Part shown: piece after piece, positions 13,613-14,184 of the stretch | Numbering within the stretch: the stretch's first letter is position 1 | How the letters are laid out: the number at the start of each line of letters is the position of its first letter | NCBI GenBank assembly: GCA_030527065.1 | Contig: JAUNBO010000030.1 | Span: forward strand, 1 to 14,184 | DNA: 14,184 nucleotides | From: Bacillota bacterium | GTDB lineage: Bacteria > Bacillota > Clostridia > Peptostreptococcales > Anaerovoracaceae | Direction of reading: 5' to 3' | Notes under the pieces: model-generated | Told to the model about the DNA's origin: nothing | Databases searched by the model: none | What the model saw: only the letters and a program-made list of their open reading frames with translations | Position numbers and translations under genes: made by a program

Positions 13613-14184
13613 ATGAAAAGAGAATTAAAGCCGGAAGCGATATTGTTTCCGGCGCCGGTGCTGATCATCGGCACCTACGATGAAAAGGGAGAGGCCAACG
13701 CCATGAATGCGGCCTGGGGCGGCGTCTGCAGTTCAACGCCTCCCTGCGTGGCGGTCTCCATCCGGGAATCCAGAAAGACCTATGAAAACATCTGTGCCTC
13801 CTGCGCTTTTACTGTGAATTTCCCCGGCGTTCAGCACCTCAGGGAGGCGGATTACTTCGGCATCGTCTCTGGAAAAGACGAGGATAAGCTGGAAAAGACG
13901 GGGCTTCACACCAAAAGAGCAGAGCATGTCAATGCGCCGTACATTGAGGAATTTCCCCTGGCTCTGGAATGTAAGGTGGTGAAGGTCGTAGAAATCGGCT
14001 CCCATAAGCAGGTGATAGGGGAGATCACGGGGATTCTGGCGGAGGAAGAGGTCCTGGATGAAAAGGGACGTCCGGATGTGGAAAAGATAAAGCCGCTGAT
14101 CTTCGATACGGTGGCTTCTGAATACCGCTGCATCGGCGAACCCGCCGGCAAAGCCTTCCACGATGGAAAAGTGTTTATGAAGTA
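13613..14184 (+). CDS. Flavin reductase family protein (3' end at window edge)
   Basis: The visible 190 residues form an FMN-binding split-barrel protein of the flavin reductase/flavoredoxin family. GTYDEKGEANAMNAAWGGVCS (20-40), the VAVSIRESRKTYENI stretch (47-60) and FTVNFPG (66-72) match its flavin-binding half. The window ends after two bases (TA) of the next codon following VFMK; since the family is about 190 residues, that codon is probably a stop. AAGGAG at 13601-13606 precedes ATG 13613. It may supply reduced flavin or pass electrons for the dehydrogenase complex. Members next to racemase-family genes have no settled function that I know of. Confidence 0.85.
   Translation, partial: MKRELKPEAILFPAPVLIIGTYDEKGEANAMNAAWGGVCSSTPPCVAVSIRESRKTYENICASCAFTVNFPGVQHLREADYFGIVSGKDEDKLEKTGLHTKRAEHVNAPYIEEFPLALECKVVKVVEIGSHKQVIGEITGILAEEEVLDEKGRPDVEKIKPLIFDTVASEYRCIGEPAGKAFHDGKVFMK

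Overview
The window is from an endospore-forming, GC-rich member of the class Clostridia. The evidence is an almost complete spoIIIA sporulation operon, strong purine-rich ribosome binding sites, a sigma-54 activator of the PrdR type (CBS-PAS-AAA+-HTH) and oxygen-sensitive-looking Fe-S proteins. All real genes lie on the + strand. A gut amino-acid fermenter would fit, but this is inference and the genus cannot be read from the window.

Positions 1-3866: spoIIIAB-AC-AD-AE-AF-AG-AH, preceded by what is probably the last few codons of spoIIIAA. This operon encodes the mother-cell side of the SpoIIIA-SpoIIQ channel that feeds the forespore after engulfment. Three parts look reduced. SpoIIIAF is a 52-residue membrane anchor without its soluble domain. 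SpoIIIAG is short in the loop that forms the large beta-insertion in Bacillus. SpoIIIAE has no N-terminal signal peptide. Six of the seven genes start with GTG or TTG. Two sigma-E-like promoters can be seen, just before spoIIIAB and just before spoIIIAG. A strong intrinsic terminator ends the operon.

Positions 3887-5696: a sigma-A-like promoter and a 578-residue sigma-54-dependent activator.

Positions 5697-6055: a 359-base control region. It holds a tandem array of three GCAC-N5-GTGC palindromes at an exact 19-bp period, a second related inverted repeat, an intrinsic terminator, and a well-spaced -24/-12 sigma-54 promoter directly before the next gene. This is the expected layout for control of the following operon by the adjacent activator.

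Positions 6056-14184: a tightly packed catabolic operon of ten genes. A four-subunit flavin/Fe-S amino (or imino) acid dehydrogenase of the HcnABC/D-hydroxyproline dehydrogenase type comes first: a [2Fe-2S] protein, an FAD/NAD oxidoreductase, a 2x[4Fe-4S] plus BFD-like protein, and a DadA-like FAD oxidoreductase. It is followed by an Asp/Glu-racemase-family protein, a DapA-family lyase/deaminase, an NSS-family Na+ symporter with a 30-residue MetS-like small subunit, a second Asp/Glu-racemase-family protein, and a flavin reductase family protein cut one base short of its likely stop by the window end. The proposed logic is import, racemisation, oxidation to an imine or cyclic imine, then deamination or cleavage by the DapA-like enzyme, all induced through sigma-54. 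The closest known parallel is bacterial hydroxyproline catabolism, but the epimerase family differs and the substrate cannot be read from the sequence.
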